Below, one piece after another: positions 53,704 through 64,000 of a stretch of 64,000 nt of DNA; position 1 is the first letter of the stretch, and every line of letters begins with the position of its first letter. The notes below the pieces were generated by a model. The model saw only the letters and a program-made list of their open reading frames with translations, had not been told where the DNA came from and searched no databases. The DNA comes from Kumtagia sp044326205 (GTDB lineage Bacteria > Pseudomonadota > Alphaproteobacteria > Rhizobiales > Rhizobiaceae), in NCBI RefSeq assembly GCF_044326205.1, contig NZ_JBIRCY010000010.1, forward strand, positions 1 through 64,000. The letters are read 5' to 3'. The translations under genes and the position numbers were made by a program.

Positions 53704-54690
53704 TCAGCTATTGCGTCTTTTCAGCGCCTCTTCCCAGCGCAGCGCATGGGTGACGATCGTATCGATGTCGTCGAGCCGCGGCCGCCAGCCGAATTCGCTG
53801 CGTGCCCTTTCGGCATTGGCGACGATGGAGACGGCGTCGCCGGCGCGGCGGCCGCTGACCCGCACGTCGAAATCGTGGCCGACGACGCGGCGCACCGCGT
53901 CGATCACTTGCAGCACGGAATAGCCTGTGCCGTAGCCGCAATTGGCGATCAGGCTGCCGCCGCCGGCGCGCAGGCGCCTAAGCGCCAGCAGATGCGCCTC
54001 CACCAGGTCCCAGACATGGATGTAGTCGCGCACGCAGGTGCCGTCCGGCGTCGGATAATCGGTGCCGAAGACCTCCATGAACGGCCGCTTGGCCGTCGCG
54101 GTCTCGCAGGCCACCTTGATGAGATGCGTCGCGCCGCGCGTCGACTGGCCGGTGCGACCCTTGGGGTCGGCGCCGCAGACGTTGAAGTAGCGAAGCGCGG
54201 TGTAGGCGAAGGGATGCGCGGCGGCGGCGTCGCGCAGCATCAGCTCGGTCATCAGCTTTGAGGTGCCGTAGGGCGATTCGGGCAGCGTCGGCGCTTCCTC
54301 GACGACGGGCGTGCCGTCATTGCCGCCATAGACGGCGGCGGTGGAGGAGAAGATGAAATGCGGCACGCCGGCGCGTACCGCGCTCTCGATCAGCGCGCGC
54401 GACTTCACCGTGTTGTTGAGGTAATAGCCGAGCGGGTCGGCCACCGATTCCGGCACGACGATCGATCCCGCGAAATGGATCACGGCGTCGACATTGCGAC
54501 GTTTCATGGTCGCTTCGACGAGCTCCTGGTCGGCGATGTCGCCCACCACCAGTTCCGCCTCCGCCGGGATCGCCCAGTCGAAACCGGTCGACAGCCGGTC
54601 GACCACGACGACGTCCTCGCCTTCGTCGAGAAGCTTCCAGACCATGTGGCTGCCAATATAGCCGGCGCCGCCCGTCACCAGAACCGTCAT
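53704..54690 (-). CDS. galE: UDP-glucose 4-epimerase
   Basis: This is a 328-residue epimerase interconverting UDP-glucose and UDP-galactose (ExoB in rhizobia, needed for exopolysaccharide and lipopolysaccharide). NAD site GGAGYIGSHMVWKLL, catalytic YGTSKLM, RYFNVCGAD and DYIHVWDL are all present. It ends 81 bases before the UDP-glucuronate epimerase gene on the same strand, so both probably serve envelope polysaccharide. A short gap precedes it at the end of the betaine-type operon. Confidence 0.93.
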   Translation of the reverse strand: MTVLVTGGAGYIGSHMVWKLLDEGEDVVVVDRLSTGFDWAIPAEAELVVGDIADQELVEATMKRRNVDAVIHFAGSIVVPESVADPLGYYLNNTVKSRALIESAVRAGVPHFIFSSTAAVYGGNDGTPVVEEAPTLPESPYGTSKLMTELMLRDAAAAHPFAYTALRYFNVCGADPKGRTGQSTRGATHLIKVACETATAKRPFMEVFGTDYPTPDGTCVRDYIHVWDLVEAHLLALRRLRAGGGSLIANCGYGTGYSVLQVIDAVRRVVGHDFDVRVSGRRAGDAVSIVANAERARSEFGWRPRLDDIDTIVTHALRWEEALKRRNS

Positions 54691-54788
54691 GGAAAATTTC
54701 CTGTTGGCCGCTAGCGTACCCTAACTGCGGTGCATTGATGCTTGCTTACGAGCACGGGCTTTGCTCCGGGCAGGCCGGAATATGGTTT

Positions 54789-55690
<902 letters not shown>

Positions 55691-55694
<4 letters not shown>

Positions 55695-58108
55695 GCCTTC
55701 AGCCTCTCCATTTTCGGATCGTAGAGCACGCGCGGCCCGCGCGTCGCGGCATAGGGTTTTCCGAAGGCTTCTATCGTGAAGGCGCTTTCGCCGGAAAACT
55801 CCGCCGGCAGGTAGCCGAAGGCGATGGTCTTGCCGAGCGTGTAGCCGTAACCGGTGGACGAGGTCGAGCCGACCACCTTGCCGCCGAGCAGGATCGACTC
55901 GCCGCCATGCAGCGGCGCGAACCCGTCGATGGTGAAGGAGCAGAGTTTTCGCCTGACGCCCTCGGCCTTGATCTTCGTCAGCGCGGCGCGGCCGATGAAG
56001 TCGCCCTTGTCGAGCGCCACAGCAAAACCCAGCCCCGCCTCGAAGGGGTTGTAGTCCGGCGTGATGTCGCCCGACCAGTAGAGATAGCCCTTTTCCATGC
56101 GGGCTGCGTCGATTGCACGATATCCGACATTCGACACCTCGAACGGCTCGCTGGCGCCGAGCAGCGTCTCATAGACATGGCAGGCGAATTCCTGCGGCAC
56201 GTAGAGTTCGTAGCCGAGTTCGCCGACATAACCGATGCGCACCGCCAACGCGCGGGCGTTGCCGACCTCGATCCAGCGCGCCGCAAGGAACGGATGCGCC
56301 TCGTTGGAAAGGTCGTCGTCGCTGACCGATTGGAGGATTTTCCGCGACAGGGGTCCGCAGAGGTTGATGGTCGCGTACTGATTGGTGACGTCGCGAAAGC
56401 CGATGCCTTCCGGCAGGTGCCTGCGGACCCAATGACCGTCGCGGATGCCGAAACCCGAGCCGGTGACGAGATAGAGCAGGTCGTCGCTGATATGGATGAT
56501 GGTGACGTCGGCCTCGATGCCCCCGCGCTCGTTGCAGAGCTGGGTATAGACGGCCTTGCCCGGCGCGCCGCCTAGGTCGTTGGCGGCGATGCGCTGCATG
56601 GCCTCCAGCGCGCCCTTGCCAAAGATCTCGAACTTCGAGAACGAGGTCTGGTCGATGAGGGCCGCCTGCCCGCGGATGGCGCGCACCTCCGCGCCGACTG
56701 CGTCGAACCAGCCGGGCTTGCCCTCGAAACTGCCGAGTTCCACCGCCTCACTGCCCGGCAGCGCGAACCAGTTCGGCCGCTCCCAACCGAATTTCGAACC
56801 GAACACCGCGCCGCCCTGGCGCAGCGTCTCGTGCAGCGGCGAGCGGCGCAGGCCGCGTCCGGCATGCGCCTCCTCGGCCGGCCAATGGATCTTGTAGTAG
56901 GCGCCATAGGCCTCGATGGCGCGTTCCTCGAGATAGCGGCCTTGTGCCTGAACGGCGCCGAAGCGCCTGACGTCGAAGGGCCAGAGGTCCATGCCGGCGT
57001 CGCCGTGCAGGATCATGTTGGAGAGCGCGAGCCCCGCGCCGCCCGAGGCGGCGATGCCGGCAGTGAAGCCGCAGGCGACGTAGAAATTGTCAAGCTCGGG
57101 CGCCAGCCCCATGATCGGCTCGCCGTCATAGGAGACCGGGATCGGCCCGTTGATGACCGTCTGGATGCCGATCTCGTTGAGCACCGGCAGGCGCTCGGCG
57201 GCGGGTAGCGCGAACAGTTCCAGCCGCTCCATGTTGGGCGCGAACAATTCGCGGCCGAAATCCAGCGGCGGCATGCCACGATGGAAGCCGACCGAGCCGT
57301 CCTCCCAGCCGCCGATAGCGAAGCTGCCGGTGTCCGGCTTGAGATAAAAATTGTGGTCGGGGTCGCGCAGCGTGGTCAGGCCGGGATCGAGCGTCAGTTT
57401 TTTCTCGGTCAGGAAATACTGATGCTCGACGATGCCGGCCGCCAGCGGCACGCCGGCCATTTTTCCCACCCGCTTCGCCCATAGGCCGGCGCAGTTGACG
57501 AGGATGTCGCAAGAGATCGTGCCGCCATTCGTCGACACGCCGACCGCACGGCGGCCTTCGACGACGATCTCCTCGACGCAGACGCCTTCCTCGATCCGCA
57601 CGCCGTTCTGCCGGGCGCCCTTGGCATAGGCCATGGTCAGCGAATAGGGATCGATATAGCCATCGCCGGGGATGAGGGCGGCACCCTCGATGCCGTCCTT
57701 CACGATGAAGGGGAAATGTTTCTCCGCCTCGTCGGCGGTCAGCGAGTGGCATTCGACGCCAAAACTTTTCGCCTGGCCCATCGAGCGGCGGATTTCGCTC
57801 CAGCGCGCCGGGCTGCCGGCGAGCCGGAGCGACCCGACCTTCTTCCAGGCGATATGCTGGCCGGTCTCGGCCTCCAGCCGGTCGAACACCGCGACCGAAT
57901 TCTGCATCAGCCGCGTAAGATTGCGCTTGCCGCGCAACTGGCCGACGAGGCCGGCGGCGTGCCATGTGCAGCCATGGGTGAGCTGAGCCTTCTCGACCAG
58001 CAGCACGTCCTGGGCGCCGTCACGGCCGAGATGGTAAGCGAGCGAGGTGCCGATGGCCCCGCCGCCGATGATAAGGATTTTTACGTGGCGGTCAGCGCGG
58101 AAGGGCAT
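55691..58108 (-). CDS. GcvT-domain FAD oxidoreductase (dimethylglycine/sarcosine dehydrogenase-like), paralogue 2
   Basis: This is an 805-residue two-part enzyme. The N-terminal FAD-binding DAO domain begins with ILIIGGGAIGTSLAYHLG. H50 in CTWHAAGL is the position of the covalent FAD histidine in dimethylglycine and sarcosine dehydrogenases. The C-terminal half is a GcvT-like folate-binding region with YTQLCNERGGIEADV and GYRAIDAARMEKGY. It should demethylate an N-methylated amine, passing the one-carbon unit to tetrahydrofolate. It shares the fold and many motifs with the upstream paralogue at 58151-60604, clearly an old tandem duplication. The start is ATG 58108. Confidence 0.9.
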
Positions 58109-58150
58109 GGAAATGTCCGGAATGCATGAGACGTTCGGGCGAAAGCAGTG

Positions 58151-60604
58151 TCATCCCTTCACCTTGTCGCCCTTGGGATCGTAGAGCGGCTCGAGGTGGA
58201 TACGCGCCGGCGTCTTTTCCATCGCCACGACGAGTTCGTAGTCGCCGGAGCCCAGGAAATCGTCGTCGACGCCGTCGGCGTTGCGCACATAGCCGTAGCC
58301 GATGTTCTTGCCGACCGTGTAGCCGTAGCCGCCGGATGACAGATAGCCGACCGGCTCGCCATTGCGCAGGATCGTCTCGCGCCCGACCAGCACGATGTCG
58401 GGATCGTCGACGGTGAAGCCGGCGAAGCATTTTTTCAGCGGCGCGCCGTTGATCTTCTCCAGCGCGCGGCGGCCGACGAAGTCGGTGTTCTTGCGCAATT
58501 TCACCGCCCAGCCGAGCCCGGCCTCGAACGGCGTATCGTTGGGCGTGATGTCGGAGCCCCAGGCGCGGTAGCCTTTTTCGAGGCGCAGCGATTCCAGCGC
58601 ACGATAGCCGACCGGGCGGATGCCGTGCGGCGCGCCCGCCGCCATCAGCGCGTCGAACACCTTTCCCGTCGCCTCGATCGGGATGTGCAGTTCCCAGCCG
58701 AGTTCGCCGACATAGGTCACGCGCAGCGCCCGCACGGTGGCGCCGGCGATGCCGATCTCGCGGACATGGCCGAACGGGAAGGCTGCGTTGGAGACGTCCG
58801 TCTCGGTGACGACGACCAGCACTTTTCGGGCGTTCGGCCCCATCAGCGACAGCGTGCCATATTTCTCGGTGATGTCCTCGATCGATACATCGAAATTATC
58901 GGGAACGTGGTCAGCGATCCAGGCGCGGTCGTGGGTACGGAAACCGGTTCCAGTTACGACATAAAAAAGATCGTCCGAAAGCCGCGCCACCGTGAGATCA
59001 GCCTCGATGCCACCGCGGGTGTTGAGCAACTGCGTGTAGGTCAGCCGCCCGGCAGGTTTCGACACGTCGTTGGCGCAAATCCAGTCCAGCGCGCGTGCGG
59101 CGTCCGAGCCGCTCACCTCATATTTTGCAAAGGAAGACTGGTCGAAGATGCCGACATGCTCGCGCACGTGCCGGTGCTCGTCGCCGACCGGCACGAACCA
59201 GTTCTGCCGGCCCATGGAATAGATGTCCTTCGGCTCGGTATCCGCGGGCGCGAACCAGTTCGGGCGCTCCCACCCGAGTTTCGAGCCGAACACCGCGCCA
59301 TGCGCCTTGAGCCTCTCGTAGAGCGGCGAGACGATGGCCGGGCGGCCGGACAGATATTCCTCGTGCGGGAAGCCGATCGTGTAGTGTTTTCCGTAGGCTT
59401 CCAGCGTGCGGTCGCGCACCCATTGCCGGTCGCGGTGAAGGCCGGAAAAGCGTCTGATATCGACGACCCAGAGGTCGAGCGGCGCCTCGCCGTCGACCGC
59501 CCATTGCGCCAGCACCCAGCCGGCACCGCCGCCGGACGCGATGCCGAAGGCGTTGAAGCCGGCGCCGACAAACATGTTGGCGCACTCCGGCGCGGAGCCG
59601 AGGATAAAGTTGCCATCCGGCGTAAAGCTTTCCGGCCCGTTGATCATCTGCTTGACGCCGACGCGTTCCAGGGCCGGGACGCGGGCGATGGCCTGCGTCA
59701 TATGCTGCTCGAAATGGTCGAAATCGTCGTCGAACAGCCGGAATTCCCAATCGTCCGGCACGTCGCCGCCGGTCAGCCCGGTCTCCCATGCAATCGGGTT
59801 CGGCTCATAGCCGCCCATGACGAGGCCGCCGACCTCCTCCTTGAAGTAGGTGCGGCGGTCGGGGTCGCGGATCGTCGGCGCGTCGGTCGACAGCCCGTCG
59901 ATCTTCTCGGTGACGATGTACTGGTGTTTTACGGCTTGCAGCGGTACGTCAATGCCGGCCATGGCGCCGACCTGGCGTGCCCACTGACCGGCGCAGTTCA
60001 CCACCTTGTCGCAGGCGATGTCGCCCTTCGTGGTCTTGACCGTGGTGATGCGGCCGTCGGTCATGTCGAAGCCGGTGACGCGCACCTCCTCGAACAGTTT
60101 CGCGCCGTGCATGCGCGCGCCCTTGGCCAGCGACTGCGTGATGTCCGAGGGGCTCGCCTGGCCATCGGTCGGCAGCCATGAGGCGCCGACGAGGTCGGAG
60201 GTTTCCATCAGCGGCCACATCTTCTTGACCTCGGCCGGATCGAGCAGATGCATGTCCATGCCGAAACTTTTCGCCGTCGTTGCCAGCCGGCGGAATTCCG
60301 TCCAGCGGTCCTGGTTGGTAGCGAGGCGCAGGCAGCCGGTCATCTTCCAGCCAGTCTCGAGGCCGGTCTCGTCGTTGAGGGTCTTGTAGAGGTCGACCGA
60401 ATATTTGAGCACCCGCGTGATCGAGGCCGAAGAGCGCAACTGGCCGACAAGCCCCGCAGCATGCCAGGTCGAACCGGAGGTCAGCTTGCCCTGCTCCAGC
60501 AGCACGACGTCGGCCTTGTGGTCACGGGCGAGGTGATAGGCCGTCGAGCAGCCGATGATGCCCCCGCCGATGACGACGATCTGGGCGTGTGTTGGGAAAG
60601 TCAT
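58151..60604 (-). CDS. GcvT-domain FAD oxidoreductase (dimethylglycine/sarcosine dehydrogenase-like), paralogue 1
   Basis: This is an 817-residue enzyme with the same layout as its downstream paralogue. The FAD dinucleotide site is VVIGGGIIGCSTAYHLA, and H48 in STWHAAGL sits where FAD is covalently linked in the family. The folate-linked C-terminal half has YTQLLNTRGGIEADL and GYRALESLRLEKGY. The two paralogues diverge along their whole length, for example TSGSTWH against THGCTWH, so they probably act on successive methylated intermediates. It lies 52 bases after the permease gene and 42 before the second paralogue. Confidence 0.9.
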   Translation of the reverse strand: MTFPTHAQIVVIGGGIIGCSTAYHLARDHKADVVLLEQGKLTSGSTWHAAGLVGQLRSSASITRVLKYSVDLYKTLNDETGLETGWKMTGCLRLATNQDRWTEFRRLATTAKSFGMDMHLLDPAEVKKMWPLMETSDLVGASWLPTDGQASPSDITQSLAKGARMHGAKLFEEVRVTGFDMTDGRITTVKTTKGDIACDKVVNCAGQWARQVGAMAGIDVPLQAVKHQYIVTEKIDGLSTDAPTIRDPDRRTYFKEEVGGLVMGGYEPNPIAWETGLTGGDVPDDWEFRLFDDDFDHFEQHMTQAIARVPALERVGVKQMINGPESFTPDGNFILGSAPECANMFVGAGFNAFGIASGGGAGWVLAQWAVDGEAPLDLWVVDIRRFSGLHRDRQWVRDRTLEAYGKHYTIGFPHEEYLSGRPAIVSPLYERLKAHGAVFGSKLGWERPNWFAPADTEPKDIYSMGRQNWFVPVGDEHRHVREHVGIFDQSSFAKYEVSGSDAARALDWICANDVSKPAGRLTYTQLLNTRGGIEADLTVARLSDDLFYVVTGTGFRTHDRAWIADHVPDNFDVSIEDITEKYGTLSLMGPNARKVLVVVTETDVSNAAFPFGHVREIGIAGATVRALRVTYVGELGWELHIPIEATGKVFDALMAAGAPHGIRPVGYRALESLRLEKGYRAWGSDITPNDTPFEAGLGWAVKLRKNTDFVGRRALEKINGAPLKKCFAGFTVDDPDIVLVGRETILRNGEPVGYLSSGGYGYTVGKNIGYGYVRNADGVDDDFLGSGDYELVVAMEKTPARIHLEPLYDPKGDKVKG

Positions 60605-60656
60605 AGGCGTATCATCCCGTTCGGATTCTTTTTGTTGTCGGTCATGGTTCCATGTC

Positions 60657-62678
60657 TCAGCCGAGCCCCAGTCGCGCGCGCGTCCGCGCGGCGCCCGCGG
60701 CGATCAGCCGGTCCGCTATGATGGCGATGAAGGCGACGGCCAGTCCGGCGACGAGGCCGCGTCCGGTATCCGCCTTGGTGAGTGCGATATAGACTTCCTG
60801 GCCGAGGTCGCGCGTGCCGACCAGCGCGGTGATCACCAGCATCGACAGCGCGAACATGATCGTCTGGTTGAGGCCGAGCATGATTTCCGGCAGGGCCAGC
60901 TTCAGCCGTATCTTGGTGAGAAGCTGCCACGGCGTGCAGCCCATGGCGCGGCCGGCCTCGATGACGCGCGGATCGACCTTCTGCAGGCCGAGCACGGTGT
61001 AGCGGATGGCGGGCGCGACGGCGTAGGCGACGATCGCGATCATCGCCGTGAAGTCGCCGACACGGAAGAGCATCACCGCCGGCATCAGATACACGAAGGA
61101 TGGCAGCGTCTGCAGCGTGTCGATGATCGCCTGCACCCACCGCCACAGTCTTTCGCGATCGGCGACGAGGATGGCGATGGGGATGCCGATCAGCGAGGCG
61201 ATGACCACGGAGATGCCGCAGAGATAGACGGTGACCGTCGCCTTTTCCCATTGCCCGGTGGCGGCGATCAGGAAGGAGAGCGCGCCCGTGAGCGCGGCAA
61301 GACGCGGTCCGCCGAGACGCCAGCCGGCAAAGGCCAGCAACGCAACCAATCCCAGCCAGGGCAGGCCGGCCAGCAGCCGCTTGAACGGCACCAAGACGTT
61401 CAAGAGCACGGCGTTCTTCAGGGCCTCGAAGGCATCGAAGAAGTTGACGTTGATCCATTCGACCACACGCGAGAAGAAGGTGCCGGTCGATATCTGGAGG
61501 GCTTCCGGATAGGTCTGCACGGCAGGCAGGGCCAGCCCGACGGCGAAGGTGGCGGCGACGAGCGCCAGCGCGCCGACCGTGCAGGGTGCGCGCGCCACGA
61601 TGCCCGCCGGACGCTCGGCACGGGCGGCCGCCCCGGCCTTGGCGGCAAAGGTCTGGCTCAGCCGGTCGAGCGCCACCGCCAGCGCGACGATCGCCAGCCC
61701 CGCTTCCAGGCCCGCGCCGATGTCGAGGCGGCGAAGTGCTGCCAGCACGTCGAAGCCGAGCCCGCCGGCGCCGATCATCGAGGCGATGATGACCATGTTG
61801 AGCGACAGCATGATCACCTGGTTGACGCCGACCATCAGGCTGTCCTTGGCCGAGGGCACCAGAACGCGCCAGGTCATCTGCCGGCGCGTGCAGCCGATCA
61901 TGCGGCCGAGGTCGTGGACTTCGGACGGCACCGAACGCAACGCCAGGATGGTGATGCGGGTCATCGGCGGCATGGCGTAGATCAGCGTGGCGACGATCGC
62001 CGCCGTCGGCCCGAAGCCGAACAGGAACAGGATCGGCACGAGATAGGCGAAGACCGGGATCGTCTGCATCAGGTCGAGCAGAGGTGTCAGCGCCGTCTCG
62101 AAGCGCGGCCATCGATAGGCGGCCAATCCGAGAGCGAGCCCGCCGGCGACGCCGATCGGCACGGCGACGAGGATGGAAGCCAGCGTCACCATGGCGCTGG
62201 TCCATTGCCCGAACACGGCGAGGAACAAGAAACAGCCGCCGGCGAGCAGCGCCAGCCTTCGCCCGCCGGCATAAAGGCCCATCATGGCGACGATGCCGAT
62301 GACGGCGATCCACGACAGCGGCGGCACGATCTGCACGGCGCTGGAGCCTTGTCCTGAAAGGAAACCGGTCGCGAGCAGGCTGAGCACCGCGCGATAGGGC
62401 ACGTCGATGATCGCCGCGATGAAACGCGTCAGCTCGGTGAAGGTGAAAAGGCCGAAGCTGGCGTCGTTGAGCAGCCATTTCATGGCGTCGCCGATCCAGC
62501 GCTGCGCCGGGATCTGCCAGGCTTTTGGGTAGTCGAAAGCCCATTTCGCCAGCGGATCGCCGAATTGCCACAGCACGACGAAGGCCGCCAGCGCGATGAG
62601 CCAGGCCGTTGCTGAAGGGGCAAAGGCAATTGAACCTTGGCGAGGCGAGGCGAGCGAAGCGTGGGCGGGAGCGCTCAT
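60657..62678 (-). CDS. Betaine/proline-type ABC transporter permease, double-length
   Basis: This is a 673-residue permease of about 12 or more helices with two complete binding-protein-dependent transport domains in one chain. The EAA-like cytoplasmic loops are IGCTRRQMTWRVLVP in the first half and MGCTPWQLLTKIRLK in the second. This fusion of two ProW-type units is unusual compared with single-domain ProW. It should form the membrane channel for a quaternary-amine importer with the neighbouring ATPase and binding protein. The start at ATG 62678 (MSAPAHASL) lies four bases after the ATPase stop. Confidence 0.9.
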   Translation of the reverse strand: MSAPAHASLASPRQGSIAFAPSATAWLIALAAFVVLWQFGDPLAKWAFDYPKAWQIPAQRWIGDAMKWLLNDASFGLFTFTELTRFIAAIIDVPYRAVLSLLATGFLSGQGSSAVQIVPPLSWIAVIGIVAMMGLYAGGRRLALLAGGCFLFLAVFGQWTSAMVTLASILVAVPIGVAGGLALGLAAYRWPRFETALTPLLDLMQTIPVFAYLVPILFLFGFGPTAAIVATLIYAMPPMTRITILALRSVPSEVHDLGRMIGCTRRQMTWRVLVPSAKDSLMVGVNQVIMLSLNMVIIASMIGAGGLGFDVLAALRRLDIGAGLEAGLAIVALAVALDRLSQTFAAKAGAAARAERPAGIVARAPCTVGALALVAATFAVGLALPAVQTYPEALQISTGTFFSRVVEWINVNFFDAFEALKNAVLLNVLVPFKRLLAGLPWLGLVALLAFAGWRLGGPRLAALTGALSFLIAATGQWEKATVTVYLCGISVVIASLIGIPIAILVADRERLWRWVQAIIDTLQTLPSFVYLMPAVMLFRVGDFTAMIAIVAYAVAPAIRYTVLGLQKVDPRVIEAGRAMGCTPWQLLTKIRLKLALPEIMLGLNQTIMFALSMLVITALVGTRDLGQEVYIALTKADTGRGLVAGLAVAFIAIIADRLIAAGAARTRARLGLG

Positions 62679-62682
62679 CCCC

Positions 62683-63732
62683 TCACCCCCGCATCATGAT
62701 GTCGATGACGTCGGCGCGGTGCAGCGCGCCGGCGGTGCGGCCCTCGCCGTCCTCGACGCGCAGCAGGTCGATGCCCGCACCGAAACGCGACGCAGCCTCC
62801 GCAACCGTGGCGCGGGCGGGCACGGCGGCGCCATTCAGTCCCGCCGGCGCCGGCTTCATCACCGAGCCAACCTTGACGACCTTGGCGCGCGGCACGTTGC
62901 GGGTGAACTCGGCGACATAGGGCGTCGCCGGATTGAGCACGAGGTCCTCGGGCGTGCCGGCCTGCACGATCGCGCCGTCCTTCATGATGGCGATGCGATC
63001 GGCCAGCCGGATCGCCTCGTCGAAATCATGGGTGATGAAGACGATTGTCTTCTTCAGCACCGACTGCAGGCGCATGAACTCGTCCTGCATCTCGCGGCGA
63101 ATCAACGGGTCGAGGGCGGAAAACGGCTCGTCGAGGAACCATAGCTCGGGCTCGACGGCGAGCGAGCGGGCGATGCCGACACGCTGCTGCTGGCCGCCGG
63201 AGAGTTCGCGCGGGAAAAACGTCTCCTTGCCGGAAAGCCCGACCAGTTCGACCATTTTTTTCGCCCGCGCCTCGCGCGCGGCCCGCTCCATGCCCTGGAC
63301 TTCAAGCGGGAAGGCGACATTGGCGAGCACGGTGAGGTGCGGCAGCAGGGCGAAATTCTGGAACACCATGCCCATTTGATGCCGGCGGATTTCGACCATG
63401 CGCTTGTCACTGGCGGCGAGCAGGTTCTCGCCGTTGAACAGGATTTCTCCCGCCGTCGGCTCGATCAGGCGCGACAGGCAGCGCACCAGCGTCGATTTTC
63501 CCGAGCCGGACAGGCCCATGATGACGAAGATTTCGCCTTCATTGACATCGAGGTCGACGGCGCGCACCGCCGCGAACAGCCGGGCGGCCGCTACCTCCTC
63601 CGGCGACGCGTTCTTGCGGCCACCAGCGAAAAACTCCACCGCGCCGGAGCCGAACAGCTTCCAGACGTTGCGGCAGACGAGTTTCGGTTGCGGCGTCATC
63701 GACGCATATGCAGGCTTGTTTGACGTTTGCAA
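62683..63732 (-). CDS. Glycine betaine/proline-type ABC transporter ATP-binding protein
   Basis: This is a protein of about 349 residues. It has Walker A GLSGSGKST, signature LSGGQQQR, Walker B LWFLDEPFSALD and switch HDFDEA. The N-terminal region (LVCRNVWKLFG) and a C-terminal CBS-like remnant (ALHRADVIDIMMRG) fit the ProV/OpuAA type, whose CBS domains regulate transport by ionic strength. TTG at 63732, five bases after the binding-protein stop, is one start; ATG 63699 is the alternative and fits family starts slightly better. It drives import by the double-length permease. Confidence 0.92.
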   Translation of the reverse strand: MQTSNKPAYASMTPQPKLVCRNVWKLFGSGAVEFFAGGRKNASPEEVAAARLFAAVRAVDLDVNEGEIFVIMGLSGSGKSTLVRCLSRLIEPTAGEILFNGENLLAASDKRMVEIRRHQMGMVFQNFALLPHLTVLANVAFPLEVQGMERAAREARAKKMVELVGLSGKETFFPRELSGGQQQRVGIARSLAVEPELWFLDEPFSALDPLIRREMQDEFMRLQSVLKKTIVFITHDFDEAIRLADRIAIMKDGAIVQAGTPEDLVLNPATPYVAEFTRNVPRAKVVKVGSVMKPAPAGLNGAAVPARATVAEAASRFGAGIDLLRVEDGEGRTAGALHRADVIDIMMRG

Positions 63733-63736
63733 ACGC

Positions 63737-64000
63737 CTACTTCTTGATCCACTCCGACCAGCGGGGCTCGTTCTGGCCCATCCACTCGGTCACGACCTCG
63801 CTAACCTTCTTGCCGTTGAGGTCGACCTCCGTGATCATCGCGCCCATTTCGTCGTTGTTCAGCGAAAACGCCTTGATCGCCTTGTGGGCGCCCGGCCACT
63901 TGTCCTTCACGCCGGCCCAGCCGACCTTCCAGATCTCGCCATGCGGCTTGCCGCAATCATAGGCCGTGTCCGGGTTGGAGCCCCATTTCGGGTCGCCGTA
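63737..64000 (-). CDS. Glycine betaine-type substrate-binding protein, C-terminal part only
   Basis: Only the last 87 residues are in the window; the start lies beyond base 64000. The frame reads YGDPKWGSNPDTAYDCGKP onward and ends EWMGQNEPRWSEWIKK then a stop. Aromatic residues and the KVGWAGVKDKWPG region fit periplasmic ProX-type binding proteins for quaternary amines. It is four bases upstream of the ATPase start codon on the same strand, so it is the binding subunit of this importer. The substrate pocket cannot be inspected here. Confidence 0.82.
   Translation of the reverse strand, partial: YGDPKWGSNPDTAYDCGKPHGEIWKVGWAGVKDKWPGAHKAIKAFSLNNDEMGAMITEVDLNGKKVSEVVTEWMGQNEPRWSEWIKK

Noticed and set aside
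60601..62571. 656-codon minus-strand frame overlapping the permease
   Set aside because: Arginine/alanine-rich shadow of the double permease in another frame; no membrane pattern.

Overview
The window looks like chromosomal DNA of a Rhizobiales alphaproteobacterium, most like Mesorhizobium or another Phyllobacteriaceae member. I base this on high GC, a gcrA cell-cycle regulator preceded by clustered GANTC (CcrM) sites, a SAM-II riboswitch in front of metZ, the argD-argF-hslO gene order, class I lysyl-tRNA synthetase, a long two-domain dCTP deaminase, DUF1236 and GcvT-type flavoprotein genes, and a PodJ-like polarity protein. This is inference from gene content; no 16S gene is present. I see no phage, CRISPR array, integrase or insertion sequence. 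The accessory signals are palindromic repeats, a few small low-GC orphan genes and one frameshifted glycosyltransferase.

Layout. 1-4.8 kb: an edge-truncated hypothetical gene, a large inverted repeat, and a DNA-repair pair (ligase-associated DEXH helicase plus PdeM nuclease). 4.8-7.0 kb: a membrane protein, a TIGR02186-type protein and a TauE/SafE exporter. 7.2-11.0 kb: a very long PodJ-like coiled-coil/Sel1/peptidoglycan-binding protein. 11.4-20.2 kb: a fatty-acid beta-oxidation operon under a MerR regulator with two palindromic operator candidates (two acyl-CoA dehydrogenases, thiolase, FadJ-type fusion enzyme, thioesterase). 20.2-26.6 kb: a sterol-desaturase-like enzyme, an S24 (LexA-like) repressor, an SNase-like protein, lysK, an orphan membrane protein and dcd.

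26.6-35.1 kb: SAM-II riboswitch, terminator and metZ, then a secreted protein, apaG, hslO, argF, argD, gcrA and an MBL hydrolase. 35.3-38.4 kb: phoU and phoR without a pst transporter between them, divergent from ppk2. 38.4-44.5 kb: frameshifted glycosyltransferase, an orphan solute-binding protein, small proteins, a NavBac-like ion channel and tRNA-Gly(CCC). 44.5-54.7 kb: deacetylase-like protein, pyrD, a LuxR-type response regulator tail to tail with a giant symporter-kinase hybrid, mscL, and two nucleotide-sugar epimerases.

54.8-64 kb: one tightly packed minus-strand operon that continues past the right edge. It encodes a betaine-type ABC importer (binding protein, ATPase, double-length permease), two tandem dimethylglycine/sarcosine-dehydrogenase-like flavoproteins and a choline-kinase-like protein. 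It reads as uptake and oxidative N-demethylation of a methylated amine. It is the best candidate here for an incompletely described pathway, because the substrate and the role of the kinase cannot be assigned from sequence.
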